A DNA stretch of 64,000 nucleotides, taken from positions 1 through 64,000 of the forward strand of contig JAKCPI010002426.1 of NCBI GenBank assembly GCA_023213315.1. The letters run 5' to 3'. Numbering within the stretch: position 1 is the stretch's first letter; each line of letters starts with the position of its first letter. This document shows positions 19,935 to 30,031 of the stretch, piece after piece. The notes under the pieces are model-generated. The model saw only the letters and a list, made by a program, of their open reading frames with translations, was not told the origin of the DNA and ran no database searches. The DNA comes from Euborellia annulipes. Its lineage: Eukaryota > Arthropoda > Insecta > Dermaptera > Anisolabididae. The translations under genes and the position numbers were made by a program.

Positions 19935-21124
19935 AAAACAAAATTTTTCTCTTTATATCTTAAAACAAACTTTCTATTTGAATAAAATATTAATCTTAAA
20001 AGACCTACCTGTTATAAAAAAAATAAAAGATTAAGCCGTGTGTGTGTGTGTTTTTTTTCTTGAATATTTTAGCCTAGCGTTTTGAATAGAAGAAAAAACA
20101 AAATTATTCTCTAGTAGCCTCTTTAAATAATTAATTCATTTATCTTTAATAAATCTTTATTAAAATCATAAAGACTATTGTTTTGAAATATAATAAAAGA
20201 AAAAAAAAATATAAATTTTATAAGTCAAGAAGCATCTTTTTTTTTTTTTAATTTTCTCGCTATCTTTTTGTTCTTGTTACCTTAAAAAATTGCGCTTTTA
20301 AAATGTATAATAAATATTAATAATGGTATTTAATGGGTGACTCAAAATATGTGACTCCAAATGATCCAAAATGATCACCGCTGATTTTAATTCACATAAA
20401 ATTTTCATTATTTTGAAATTGAGAGATTATAGGAATTTGGGGGCACAAGGGGCTCGAGCCCTACACAAAACTTTTACTTGTAAAGTCTAATGGACATTAA
20501 ATTAAAAGAATAAAAAAATAATTTTTTTTAAGGTCTTTTTAGGCATCTAAGGCCATTTAGACCCCATTCCTATTTATTTCAAATGATTTGTAGTCAATTC
20601 AAAAGAAATAAATTTTTCTCGCTTGGGATGGGAAGCGAACCCGGGACCCCAGGGCAAGAAGCAAAAATAATTTTAACCATAGTCTATTCTAAGCTTTTTT
20701 CTTTTTGGAAAATATAAAATATTTAATTCGAAAATTTAGGATCGTGATCATTTTAAATTTATATTATTAAATTCGATATGATTCAGAGACGCACCAGACA
20801 AGAAGGATTTAGGATTTGGATTGAGATTCAAAAGATCTAGAATCTGAACTAAATCCTTTTCCTAAGGGATTTAATTTCTGGATTCAGGCATGTAGCCAGG
20901 GATGGGGGTTTCATTTTCAAAATTATAAAATAAATAATAAATTGTGTACATAATATTCAAGATATATATAATCTCGTTTAGATCGGTGAAGAAAAATATT
21001 TATTAATTTAAATAACCGACAAAAGTTAGGAGTTGAACTACGGATTCACCGATTTGTAGATATATTCAATAAAATAATGAATTTTCTTTTCATTTCTTAC
21101 GAATAACTAGTATTTTCTTGAAAT
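19935..21124. other. AT-rich intergenic sequence with a tRNA-like fragment
   Basis: A minus-strand tRNA-like piece (CCTGGGGTCCCGGGTTCGC, about 20630-20655) is followed downstream by a segment with AAGGTC...TTTAGGCATCTAAGGCC near 20530. The latter also resembles 24535-24575, so it may be a second SINE family. No gene is otherwise supported. Confidence 0.4.
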
Positions 21125-21430
21125 TGGTTCCAGGCCTAGAGGCTATCGTCCTAATTAATATGGCTGAGTTTCAAAATATTTGGTTGAAAGGAAACTGACA
21201 AAACCGTGGTTCGCGATAATAATTTACCGCTCATTTTTGCCACTCCCAGCGGTCCGATTCACTTCTAGTTATAAAAGCTTTTTACGCCCACTTAGGACTA
21301 TAAATATGCCAAACCTCATCCTAATCCGATGAATAGTTCCAGAGATATAAACAAAAAAGCACATCACATTTGTACGTAATTTCTTTTTGCATTTTTGGGG
21401 TCGTTATGACCTAGAAATATATTTTTTTTT
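21125..21430 (-). repeat. Dispersed repeat, second copy of 5430-5790
   Basis: Reverse complement match to 5430-5790: GAGGCTATCGTCCTAATTAA, CAGCGGTCCGATTCACTTC, CATCCTAATCCGATGAATAG, TGGGGTCGTTATGACC. No coding frame. Confidence 0.65.
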
Positions 21431-22480
21431 TACTGAACTGAATAGGAAGGCCTCATTCATCTCTTGCAGTCCTGGGTAAGCGCATCTCATAAAAAGGGAG
21501 GTAGAAAAAGAAAAAAATACAAGACAACCCTCACCCCTACGTTTCGGAGATCAAACCCCGCCTTCTACAGGGTAATTTTTTATTAAACTTCTGAGGCATA
21601 CTATATTTTAATTTCTGTTATTTAGAGCAACTTTTTGCAGTCTAATTGCATTTAATACGCGCTTTATCATATTAAAAAAATAAAATCTTATCTCAGAATC
21701 TTCTTATTCCAAAAAAAAAGTGAGGGGGGGGGGAGTTTCTGGTTGCCAAAGTATTTATTTTCTATTCATCTGATAAAAATAAATATGACTGTTTTTTTTT
21801 TTTTTAATTACCGAATATTTTATTGCATTGTGTGCATAAAAGTGCATAATTAAAGCCCCCGCCCCCCAATTACCTTTTATGGCAATTGCGTTTTGTTATT
21901 ACTTCATTAATGAACGCCTGCCTCGCTCTCTAGGTCAACTTGAAGTCATTTTTGCATCTTTTTTTTTTTGTGATCATGTTTAGGGCGGAGCTTTTTTTTT
22001 TCTTCTAATTAGGGCAATTAGATTTGTTTTTTTTTTTTTTTTGGTGATAATTACTCGACAATTGAACATTGAACGGCGAGTTTGAACATAAACATAAACA
22101 TAAACGATGTCTATCATGCATGCTCATGGAAATATTTAATTATTACATACACTAACTTAAAAGATGCTTATTTTTTTTTTTTTACAAATATTCTTTAATT
22201 TCTTATTAATTAGCTTTTTGTTGCGTTTCATTGAAGACGGTCGGACGGACGGACGGGGCAGGTGCTTGTGTTGTTGTTGTTGTTGCTGCAATCATGCATG
22301 TATTTATTCGTAGTTTGGTGGTACACACACACACACACACACATGTAAGGGGGGAGAGACACGTGCCAACGGAAGGAAATTGTAACCTGGCCAAACCGGC
22401 AGCTGCCCATTTCTTTGCCACCTTCGTTCGGGTATCTCTTAGGCACCTGACCTGACCAGCTTCTCTCCGCTAATTGCAAA
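21431..22480. other. Intergenic sequence, homopolymer rich, with (TTG)n and (CA)n tracts
   Basis: Holds many T runs, a (TTG)n tract at about 22270-22286 and a (CA)n tract at 22323-22343. The block 21860-21960 (CAATTACC, ATTAATGAACGCC) looks single-copy. Overlapping frames at 22206-22506 on both strands translate microsatellites. Confidence 0.45.
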
Positions 22481-22647
22481 AAAATCTGGTGTGCTCTGCT
22501 TGTCACACCTGATCATTTTGTGTCGAGATATATTTAATTTTTCATAGCACTTTGACCAATTGCATTTCATAAGTGAAAATCTGGTGTGACTGTCTCACAG
22601 CACACAACTTTCTCTTACCTTCGGTAATCGAAAGTTGTGTTCTGTGC

Positions 22648-22918
22648 TTTTTTTTTTAAACATTCACACTATTTTCTCATTCACACTCACATGCACACAC
22701 ACATTCATACAGTCTTTTCGGCAACTTAGGCCATATAAGACTTTGACGATAACGGTTATTTATGAATTTATCTATATTGGGGTCCAGGCATTCTTATTTA
22801 AGCCATTTGGTATCCAAATGCCTTAAATAAAATCATAGGACTGCCTGGGGTCCGAACCCGTGGCCACGTTCGGTATACGAGGTTAGCACTCTAACCCCTA
22901 CACCAAGCCCCGAGGGCC
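22648..22918 (-). mobile_element. tRNA-derived SINE inserted in the family A hairpin
   Basis: Full set of parts: poly(A) complement, TCTTTTCGGCAACTTAGGCC, internal hairpin CCATTTGG/CCAAATGC, box B complement GGGGTCCGAACCC, and head ending CCGAGGGC. It begins in the stem of the outer hairpin (after TTCTGTGCTT). Confidence 0.85.
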
Positions 22919-22929
22919 CGCCGATGAAT

Positions 22930-23199
22930 ATTTTTTTTTTTTTTTTTAAAACATTCACACTTTTTTCTCATTCACACTCACATTCACACACACATTCATG
23001 CAGTCTTTTCGGCAACTTAGGCCATTTAAGACTTTAGACGATAACCGTTGTAATATATATTATCTATTGTGGGTTGAGGCATTTCTATTTAAGCCATCTG
23101 GTATCCAAATGGCTTAAATAAAATCATCGGACTGCCTGGGTCCGAACCCGCGACGTTTGGTATAGGAGGTAGGCGCGCTACTTACTATGCCAAACCCGG
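22930..23199 (-). mobile_element. tRNA-derived SINE with long TSD
   Basis: GGGCCCGCCGATGAAT is present at 22914-22929 and 23200-23215. Part of this belongs to family A (CCGCCGAT), so the insertion hit the junction left by the previous SINE. Parts as in the other copies. Confidence 0.85.
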
Positions 23200-23350
23200 G
23201 GGCCCGCCGATGAATTAGAATTCAAAATGTAAAATTTATAAACATGGGAAAATATTTATATTTTGTTACCATGGCAACCATTTCTCTTATCTTCTCTATG
23301 AAGCACAAGAGTAAAGTGTGCTTCAAACAATTTGAGTGCAAAACGAGAAA

Positions 23351-24037
23351 ATCTGGTGTGACTGGCGCACAGCACACAACTTTCTCTTACCTTCGGTAAT
23401 CGAAAGTTGTGTACTGTGCTTGTCACACCAGATTTTTTGTGTCGACATATATTTAGTTCCCGACAGTAAGGAACATATGAATTCAGATGTAAAATTTATA
23501 AGTATGTGAAAATATTTATATTTTGTTACCATGGCAACCATTTCTCCTATCTTTTCTATGGGGTACAAGAGTAAAGTGGTCTTCAGAAGATTTCAATCAC
23601 AAAATGAGAATATACATTTTATAGAGAATCTAAAAAATAATTGATTTTTGAATTTAAAAAAAATCGTTGGAGCAAATTTTGAGAAAATCGAAAAAAACTG
23701 AAAAAGTACATCAGTAAAGTACTAGTACTCTTTGGCCGATTTTGATTAAAAGCTTATTTTTTCCGGTCCCGGAGGGTGTTTAACTTAAATATAAAATTTC
23801 AACCTCCTAGCTCAATTCCTTCATGCCTAAAATTGAACACACACCCACACACCCACACACCCACCCACCCACCCACCCACCCACAGACAGACCATGTCGC
23901 GAAAAACCACTTTTTTGGATTCAGGGGACCTCAAAACGTGAAGATCCATCAAAATCTCGACATCGAATTTTTGACATGAATCCAATACTTCTCTCTCTCT
24001 ATATATATATTACATATATACATAGGTAAGAGAAAGT
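23351..24037. mobile_element. Family A element, full length (687 bp), nested in another copy
   Basis: Runs from AATCTGGTGTGAC to GGTAAGAGAAAGT. The outer copy reads AAAACGAGAA before it and AATATACATTTG after it, so at most two bases (AA) are duplicated. This nested pair sets the ends of the family. Exact X-box at 23525-23538; variable (CA)n/(CCCA)n tract at about 23837-23886. Confidence 0.9.
23525..23538. promoter_or_regulatory. X-box-like palindrome typical of family A (example site)
   Basis: GTTACCATGGCAAC fits the RFX-factor X-box consensus GTNRCC-N(0-3)-RGYAAC with a 2-bp spacer. Further exact fits: 11715, 14192, 23265, 28100, 30571, 31299, 32122, 48766, 52936 and 53932 (first base of each). 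Six other copies have one to three changes (3670s, 7988, 8982, 43104, 47665, 52458). Binding is inferred from the motif only. Confidence 0.5.
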
Positions 24038-24292
24038 AATATACATTTGAAAAAGCATCTAAAAAATAATTGATTTTTGAATTTTAATCAAAATCGTTAG
24101 AGCGAATTTTGAGAAAATCGAAAAAACTGAAAAAGTACATCAGTAAAGTATTAGTACTCTTTGGCCGATTTTCTTCGAAAAGCTTATTTTCACGGTCCAG
24201 GAGGGTACAAGACTTAAATATAAAATTTCAACCTCGTAGCTCAATTTCTTCATACTTAAAATTGAATTGTGTGCTGTGCGACAGGCACACCA

Positions 24293-24505
24293 GATTTTTC
24301 TCTAAAAACAAATGTTAAAATTTAACATCATCAAATGGGTGAACACCGCGTTAAAATATTAAAAGCACCCCCTAGATATGGCATTAATTTTTAACCCTAT
24401 TGACAAAATGTTAACGCTTAGGCTTTAAAATTTTTGCTTTCAAAATGAATTAACACTGTTTACAAAAGTTTATAAAAGTTAACGTTTTTGCTTAGAGAAT
24501 AGACC
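24293..24505. mobile_element. MITE with TTCTCTAA inverted ends
   Basis: TTCTCTAAAAACAAATGTTAA at the left is mirrored by TTAACGTTTTTGCTTAGAGAA at the right. The same family with a SINE insertion is at 33718-34281. TSD not clear. Confidence 0.6.
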
Positions 24506-25307
24506 TGATAAGGTGTTGATACGCATAGTTGTTTTTTATTTAAGGTCATTTTCGGCATTTTAGGCCTTTTAGTCAATTGAAATAAATATATCTCTCATTA
24601 GACGGGTTATTTAGCCCAAGAGGCAAGAGCTCCAGCTCAAGGATGGATGTGAGTGAAATTAGCTGAGCCTGGTGTTTTATTTTTCCCTCCAGGACAATTA
24701 GGCCTACTAGTATGTAAGTCTCGAAAGTTTTTTCTGTTTTTTTTTATTCAACTCTTTTTTCTTTATTGTCTCAAGTTTTTCAGGTTTTGTTTTTATGCTG
24801 GTCAAAACGAAATGGCTTACACTTCCGTTCCTTCAATATATTTTTTTCTTTTCTTTTTTTTTTTATTACCAAGCACACTTGTCCTGCCTGCTTTGCTGGT
24901 AAATAGTGGTGGCTAAGATTGATTCCTTTTGATCAATATTGCGTTACGATTTGATAAATATTTATTTAATGTTTAATACCTATTTTAGTATTGCTTTCAG
25001 ACTTCTCTTTGATTTCACTCCTTATGGGGGAAAATTGAAAGATTTTTTGGAAAGAAAAATTAATAGGGGAATTTTTTTCAAGGTGGGCATCTCGAAAACC
25101 CGTTAGAAGACGATTCACTACCGAGTTACTCGAGGCGGCAAGAGATGGCGTTAGTTTTTCTACATAGGAATACAAGGGATTTATTCCATTTCATTTGAAA
25201 GATTCCAGCTAATTAATTAAGGGTGAAAAATTAATTATTTTTTTACACAATGATTACTAATTTACTTATCTATAAGATATAGAGCGAATTTTTTAATTAT
25301 ACTAGCC
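24506..25307. other. Intergenic sequence, no gene supported
   Basis: Begins with a fragment (TTTAAGGTCATTTTCGGCAT) resembling 20530-20570. The frame at 24653-24916 is T-run rich and has no domain features. Confidence 0.45.
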
Positions 25308-25730
25308 ATGTTGCACGCCTTCGGCGGACTTCGCGCCTTAGCCGGGAACTTCGCCACCCCTGACCCCCGCCAGCTGGCTTCGCCCGCCTGCAGGACCCTC
25401 ACCTTTTCTTCTTATTATTATGAAAAGAAAATTATTATTATTCCATTCAAATCCAGTGCCTGCTTGAGGATTTGTTTACATTCATGGAATACACAAATGA
25501 AAAGAATACATAAATATTCCTCTATACATTCTTATGGAAGAAATCGTAACTTTAAGAATTAATAACTCAAAAATTTATAGAATTTCGGGATGAAAATAAT
25601 TTTCCTATAATCCCGAGAAGGTCCTCTTTATGCATATAAAATTTCATTTTAAAATTCCAACGGGAAGTTGCCCAAATAGAGCGTGACAGACAGACAGACG
25701 GACATTAGCGAATTATATATATATATAGAC
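25308..25730 (+). repeat. Retroposon-like repeat R3 with (GACA)n and (TA)n end
   Basis: Starts with GCACGCCTTCGGCGGACTTC, continues with CCTGCTTGAGGATTTGTTTA (shared with 11279, 63158), AAATTCCAACGGGAAGTTGCC, and ends ACAGACAGACAGACGGACAT plus (AT)n. Similar endings are common on invertebrate LINE copies; the clade is not clear. Confidence 0.6.
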
Positions 25731-25877
25731 TCTTCCAATAGACTCAATTGTTTAAACCAGTGTAGTTCATTTATATTTATTCATATACTTTAATTATAAC
25801 TTGGTTATGATTAAGGAGTCAAAAAAAAATCCAAGACATAGGCAGCCAAAATTATTTCTTTTATTGTTGCCATTCCA

Positions 25878-25918
25878 GGCTGACGTTTCGGCCACTGGTC
25901 TAGGCCATCTTCAGAGCT
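25878..25918 (-). ncRNA. Hammerhead ribozyme-like motif
   Basis: On the minus strand: AGCT, CTGAAGA, T, stem II GGCC/GGCC with loop TAGACCAGT, GAAA, CGTC, AGCC. The core is intact. Stem I is short (GCT/AGC). Confidence 0.6.
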
Positions 25919-26068
25919 AAAACATATTTTCGTACATTTTATTATAACATGTTATTGTGGAACTTTCTATAAAAATATAAAAATATAATCTATAATAATA
26001 TGCAGTATTAATTTACAGAGATATTGGTTATGATTGAGTTTGTAAAACTTGTCTCATATTGACAGTCC

Positions 26069-26115
26069 ATAGGCTCTGAAGATGGTCCCGACCGAGGCCG
26101 AAACGTTAGCCTAAT
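26069..26115 (+). ncRNA. Hammerhead ribozyme-like motif with 6-bp stem I
   Basis: ATAGGCT, CTGAAGA, T, stem II GGTC-CCGACCGA-GGCC, GAAA, CGTT, AGCCTAAT. Stem I TAGGCT/AGCCTA pairs over 6 bp. Core intact; the AACGTT after the core is self-complementary, consistent with dimeric stem III. Confidence 0.7.
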
Positions 26116-26390
26116 AGGCCTTAAATAAATGAAATAAATCTCTTTCTTCATCCTACTTATGATTAATAACTTTTTATCCAGCTATAAATATACTTTTCTC
26201 AACTTAGAAATCAAGTTTGGGCCCTAAGTTTGATAATAAGTCCCGTCCCCCCCCCCTAAAAACGTTGATTTCAAAAAGTTTTCCATACCCCCCAGGAAGT
26301 CGTCTGTCCGGATCTGCCCTCGATAAATTCTGGTAACCCTATCCTAGAGAAAAGTGGTAATAATAATTTAATATTTGACTGGAGAGTGTG

Positions 26391-26650
26391 TGTATTTTAT
26401 TGATGCTGGGTAAGGCAGCCAGATTTAGAAATAAAACACAATTTTATTTCAATCTGCTCGTCGAAGTTTTGGTCCTTTTATCGCCCCCTTCCTCAGGTGT
26501 CAATTGTAACAATAACAAATGAAACCTTATTGACACCTGCTCAGTCCTGAGGAAGGGGGCGGTTAGCACCCGAAACGTCGCCGAGCAGATTGAAATAAAA
26601 TGTGTGTTTTATTTCCAATTCTGACTGCCTACCCAGCCAGCTTCAATAAA
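26391..26650. repeat. Foldback with hammerhead-like right arm
   Basis: Arms of about 95 bp: ATTTTATTGATGCTGGGTA at the left mirrored by ACCCAGCCAGCTTCAATAAA at the right. The left arm's motif has CAAAA for GAAA and is likely dead. Confidence 0.75.
26537..26588 (+). ncRNA. Hammerhead ribozyme-like motif
   Basis: CTGCTC, AGTC, CTGAGGA, A, stem II GGG...CCC with loop around GGCGGTTAGCA, GAAA, CGTC, GCC, GAGCAG. Stem I is 6 bp (CTGCTC/GAGCAG) with an internal loop next to the core. Confidence 0.6.
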
Positions 26651-27340
26651 ATAATAATTTATTAAAATTTATTTAATCGTAAACTTCCACCCTCCTCCTT
26701 TGCGATTTTTTTTTTTTTTTTTCTCTCGTTTGGTTAAAAAAAAAAAAAAAAGAATGTCTACAATAAGATAGATTGAGGATATTTCTCTTCTTTATTATGT
26801 TATGACATTTTAAAATAAAATTTTATTAAAAAAAATGGTAAATAAGAATAAGAGATGCTTTTGAAAAATATCTTTTTAAGTTATGTATGCTATAAATTAG
26901 ACAAGTTTATTTCTTTGAGGCACCCCACTAAGTGATTATTGCTTATTAGATTAATGTCGCCAGGTAAAAAGGGCTGACTGCTTGCTGTTGAGTTCTTGGA
27001 AAAAACAAAGGGAAATTGCGCGCACACTAAGGAGAGAAAAAAAATATTGTCCTCCACAAAGACAAAAAGAGAAAGAGAGTGGGGGGGGGGAACACGAGTG
27101 TCTCGGGGCCATAACTTGTCGCACGTATTTTGGCAGGCAGGCAGCAGCCAGGACTGGTTAAGGTATGCGACCTCAGGGCCGATGTTCTCACGGCCTAGGC
27201 CCTAGGACTTAGACAGCCCCAGGGTGCTCGGCTCGCTAGAAGGGGGCGTATTCTTAATGAGGCGCCACCTACACCTGCCTCGCATTTCTTTCGCTTGACT
27301 GGATAGGTAGGCAACCAAACTCACTCAAGTATTTTTTGAT
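26651..27340. other. Intergenic sequence, no gene supported
   Basis: Poly-T and poly-A runs at 26707-26752, then a more mixed-composition segment (26940-27320) that appears single-copy, including GCGCGCACACTAAGGAG and AGGCGCCACCTACACC. The frame 26996-27205 has no family features. Confidence 0.45.
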
Positions 27341-27350
27341 TAATTATTTT

Positions 27351-27390
27351 GCTGACGTTTCGAGTGCCGATCGCACTCTTCATCAGGACC
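27351..27390 (-). ncRNA. Hammerhead-like motif with canonical CTGATGA core
   Basis: On the minus strand: GGTC, CTGATGA, A, a perfect 6-bp stem II GAGTGC/GCACTC with loop GATCG, GAAA, CGTC, AGC. Stem I is not convincing, and the mirror arm is missing because the family A copy starts soon after. Confidence 0.55.
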
Positions 27391-27435
27391 TACGATCATT
27401 CAAACAATTAATAGATTATAATTAAAGTTAAACAT

Positions 27436-28291
27436 CCGGGGGGGGCCCGGGAGCGTGAAAATAAGCTTTTAATCAAAATCGGCCAAAGAGTACTAGTACT
27501 TTACTGATGTACTTTTTCAGTTTTTTTCGATTTTCTCAAAAAAATGCTCCAACGATTTTTTTTTTTAATTCAAAAATCAATTATTAAAGTGGAACTTTTA
27601 TTTGATTGCCACAAATTTTTTTCGTTTCTCTATCAGCATGTCGTGTTACAAGCCGAGACGTCAAAGGCCGTGACGCTACAAGCGATGACGTCACAAGCCG
27701 TGACGACAAAGATAGGAAAATTGAAATTTAATATATATGACGAATAATAAGTAAATTGATAAAATAGAATTTCTAAAAATAATTTAAAATGATTCAAATC
27801 TTCAATTGCTAAATAAATATTGTTCTCAGTTTTTAACATGCGTCTATTGATTTCCCATTTTCCAATTATTAAGTTAAGATTAACAAGGCGATTTTAATAC
27901 CCTTAATTGAATAATTTTCTGAAAATTTTCAGTTAAACGCCTACGATCCGAAAAAAAGTTTCACTTGCATCGTGCTTTCATAAAACCACACAATGTTTTT
28001 TTTTTTAGATTCTCTATAAAATGTATATTCTCATTTTGCCATTGAAATCTTCTGAAGACCACTTTACTCTTGTACTCCATAGAAAAGATAGGAGAAATGG
28101 TTGCCATGGTAACAAAATATAAATATTTTCCCATTTAAATTTTACATCTTGAAAATCCAATTAGGCCTACGTACTGTCGGAAACTAAATACATGTCGAAC
28201 ACAAAATCTGGTGTGACTGGCGCACAGAACACAACTTTCGCTTACCTTAAGTAATCGAAAGTTGTGTGCTGTGCGCCAGTCACACCAGATT
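27436..28291 (+). mobile_element. Family A element with a 0.4-kb insertion
   Basis: Begins at GCGTGAAAATAAGC, is interrupted at 27583-28003, resumes at TTTTTAGATTCTCTATAAAATG, has an exact X-box at 28100-28113 and ends in a full hairpin. Confidence 0.8.
27583..28003. mobile_element. Insertion carrying TGACGTCA sites, second copy at 58333-58740
   Basis: Both copies begin AAAGTGRAACTTTTATTT and end AAGTTTCACTTGCATCGTGC then TTTCATAAAACC. The left end AAGTGGAACTTTT and the complement AAGTGAAACTTTT of the right part form short inverted ends. Near the left end, GTGACG/GACGTC repeats include a full CRE palindrome TGACGTCA. Non-coding. Confidence 0.65.
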
Positions 28292-28976
28292 TTTTTAGTT
28301 TTTTTTCGATTTCCCTGGGCTCTAAGAGTTGTGATCATACTACTGTTATTATATATTTAATATCACTTCTGAAGATGTCCCACGGAATGACGTATGTGTC
28401 AAGTATGATACATCGAAACAAAGTGGATTCTCTTTTTATATATAACACTATTTAGAGAAAATCTTTTCAATAATTTTTTCGATTGATTCAGCATTAGTTA
28501 TAAGATTTTGTAAAAATGATTCCATTTCTCATTGTTGTTGTTGTTGTTTTTATAGCCTAACATAGCAACACGGAATTTTAGGTCAAGATGACAGAAACGA
28601 TGAAACATAATCTGAATTTGATCGGAATCCTTATGCACTTGGCGGCATGCTCTCTTGAACTCAGATCAGATAACACTAGCATTTATCAACACCTCCACCC
28701 TCTCTTTTCATCCTCACACACACACACACATCCCATTTGAGATAAAATAAATACAAGCATTTCATCTTAATTTGCAATTTTTTGATAATAAGGTTTTCCG
28801 AAAAAAAAGAATCCATGGGTTTATATCAATTTCTTTCGTCCACAAGTTATTTTTATATTGTGTTAAAATTTTTCAAACTACACAAAGAAACAAGAATGAT
28901 AAACATCAGACGATTCACAATCAAACTGGCTTTCGTTGCACGCCTTCGGCGGGCTCTGCGCCTAGCCAAGTTAATA
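28292..28976. other. Intergenic sequence, no gene supported
   Basis: Holds a (TTG)n tract at about 28532-28548, a (CA)n tract at 28714-28729, and the CGCCTTCGGCGGGC motif at 28941. The overlapping frames at 28772-29096 run into the foldback and lack a domain. Confidence 0.45.
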
Positions 28977-29838
28977 ACACTAGTCGACAAGGTTTTATTC
29001 GAAAGAAATCTGTTTAGTGAATCTAGTGCATTTTTTCATTCTGAATTCAGAGATGTAGTTAAAATATTTCCATCAGGCTCAGTTTTAGAGATATAGGGAA
29101 AATAGATTTTAATAGAAAATGTGCTCGAAAAGGGCTCTTATGTAGAATTTTCAAAATATTTTAAGGCGACACCCCGAAAAATATGCAGATAGTGATAATA
29201 CATATAAACTTTAAGTTTCAGCCCAATCAGAGGTCATTTAGACATGTCGCAAACGGCTAAAGTTTAGAAAAATCGAAAACCAAAGCAAACTAAAGTAAAC
29301 CAAGTAAATCAAAGCAAACCGAAGTAAACCAAAGCAAATTGTAGTAATAATATTAAATTTTTACAATCATTATTTAAAATCTTAATTTGGTTTACTTTGG
29401 TTTATTTTGGTTCGCTTTGGTTTACTTCGGTTTGCTTTGGTTTACTTCGGGTTACTTCGGTTTACTCCGGTTAAGGGTTAAGGGATTTCTAAAATTGTAT
29501 TAGGGGTGACCAAAGCAAAAAAAATCTTAAAAATTTCGATTTTTCTAAACTTTTAGCCGTCTAAATGACATCCCGATTGGGATGAGACTTAAAATTTATA
29601 TGTATTCTAAATATCTGCATATTTGGTGTCGCGTTTAAAATAATTTGAACATTCTATATAAATAAAAGCCGTTTTAGAGCACATTTTCTACTAAAATCTA
29701 TTTTTCTCTATATCTCTAAAACTGTGCCCGATGGGGAAAAACTGAAATGATATTTTGAATTCAGCATGAAAAATACTTCTAGAATTTCATATCTTTATTC
29801 TTGTGAAAGAAAAAAAGTTCATTTTTGTCGACTAGTGT
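28977..29838. repeat. Large foldback element with a CAAAGCAAAC-rich centre
   Basis: Termini ACACTAGTCGACAA and TTGTCGACTAGTGT. The arms of about 300 bp mirror each other (for example TTTTAGAGATATAGGG / CTCTATATCTCTAAAAC, and CTAAAGTTTAGAAAAATCG / its mirror). The central 190 bp is made of AACCAAAGCAAACCGAAGT-type repeats on one side and their complements on the other, so the palindrome continues to about 29345-29380. No TSD is certain and no protein is encoded. Confidence 0.8.
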
Positions 29839-30031
29839 AATCAATATCTCAAGAACTTTAAATTTATGGAAATCCCTCCAGCAGTTTTGTAGTCTATGCG
29901 TTACAGGGTGATTTTGTCTTTTAAATAATTCGTAAAATGTCAATAAATGAGACAAAGGTGAGATTACGTATTTATTCTATACCTATATCAATCTACTTCG
30001 TGAGAAGTTGTAGATGTAAAAGAAAGAAAAA

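Larger units (their letters stand above)
22485..24300. mobile_element. Outer family A element holding two SINEs and a second family A
   Basis: The first hairpin at 22486-22540 is followed by a second one starting at 22579. Family A sequence continues at 23216 (TTAGAATTCAAAATG), holds an exact X-box at 23265-23278, is broken at 23350, resumes at 24038 (TATACATTTGAAAAAGC) and ends near 24299 in half a terminal hairpin (TGTGCGACAGGCACACCAGATT). The SINEs at 22648-22918 and 22930-23199 and the inner family A at 23351-24037 were all inserted into it. Confidence 0.75.
25830..26160. repeat. Foldback with two hammerhead-like motifs
   Basis: Inverted motifs at 25878-25918 and 26069-26115 face each other across about 150 bp of AT-rich loop. 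The outer right sequence TTAAATAAATGAAATAAATC and TTCTTCATCCTACTTATG matches the foldback at 5818-6069. Confidence 0.7.

Noticed and set aside
23351..24037. Family A as a Helitron
   Set aside because: The TC start and CTRR end with a single 3' hairpin are absent; both ends form hairpins.
28782..29096. 104-residue plus-strand frame
   Set aside because: It crosses the left boundary of the foldback at 28977, so it joins unrelated sequences.
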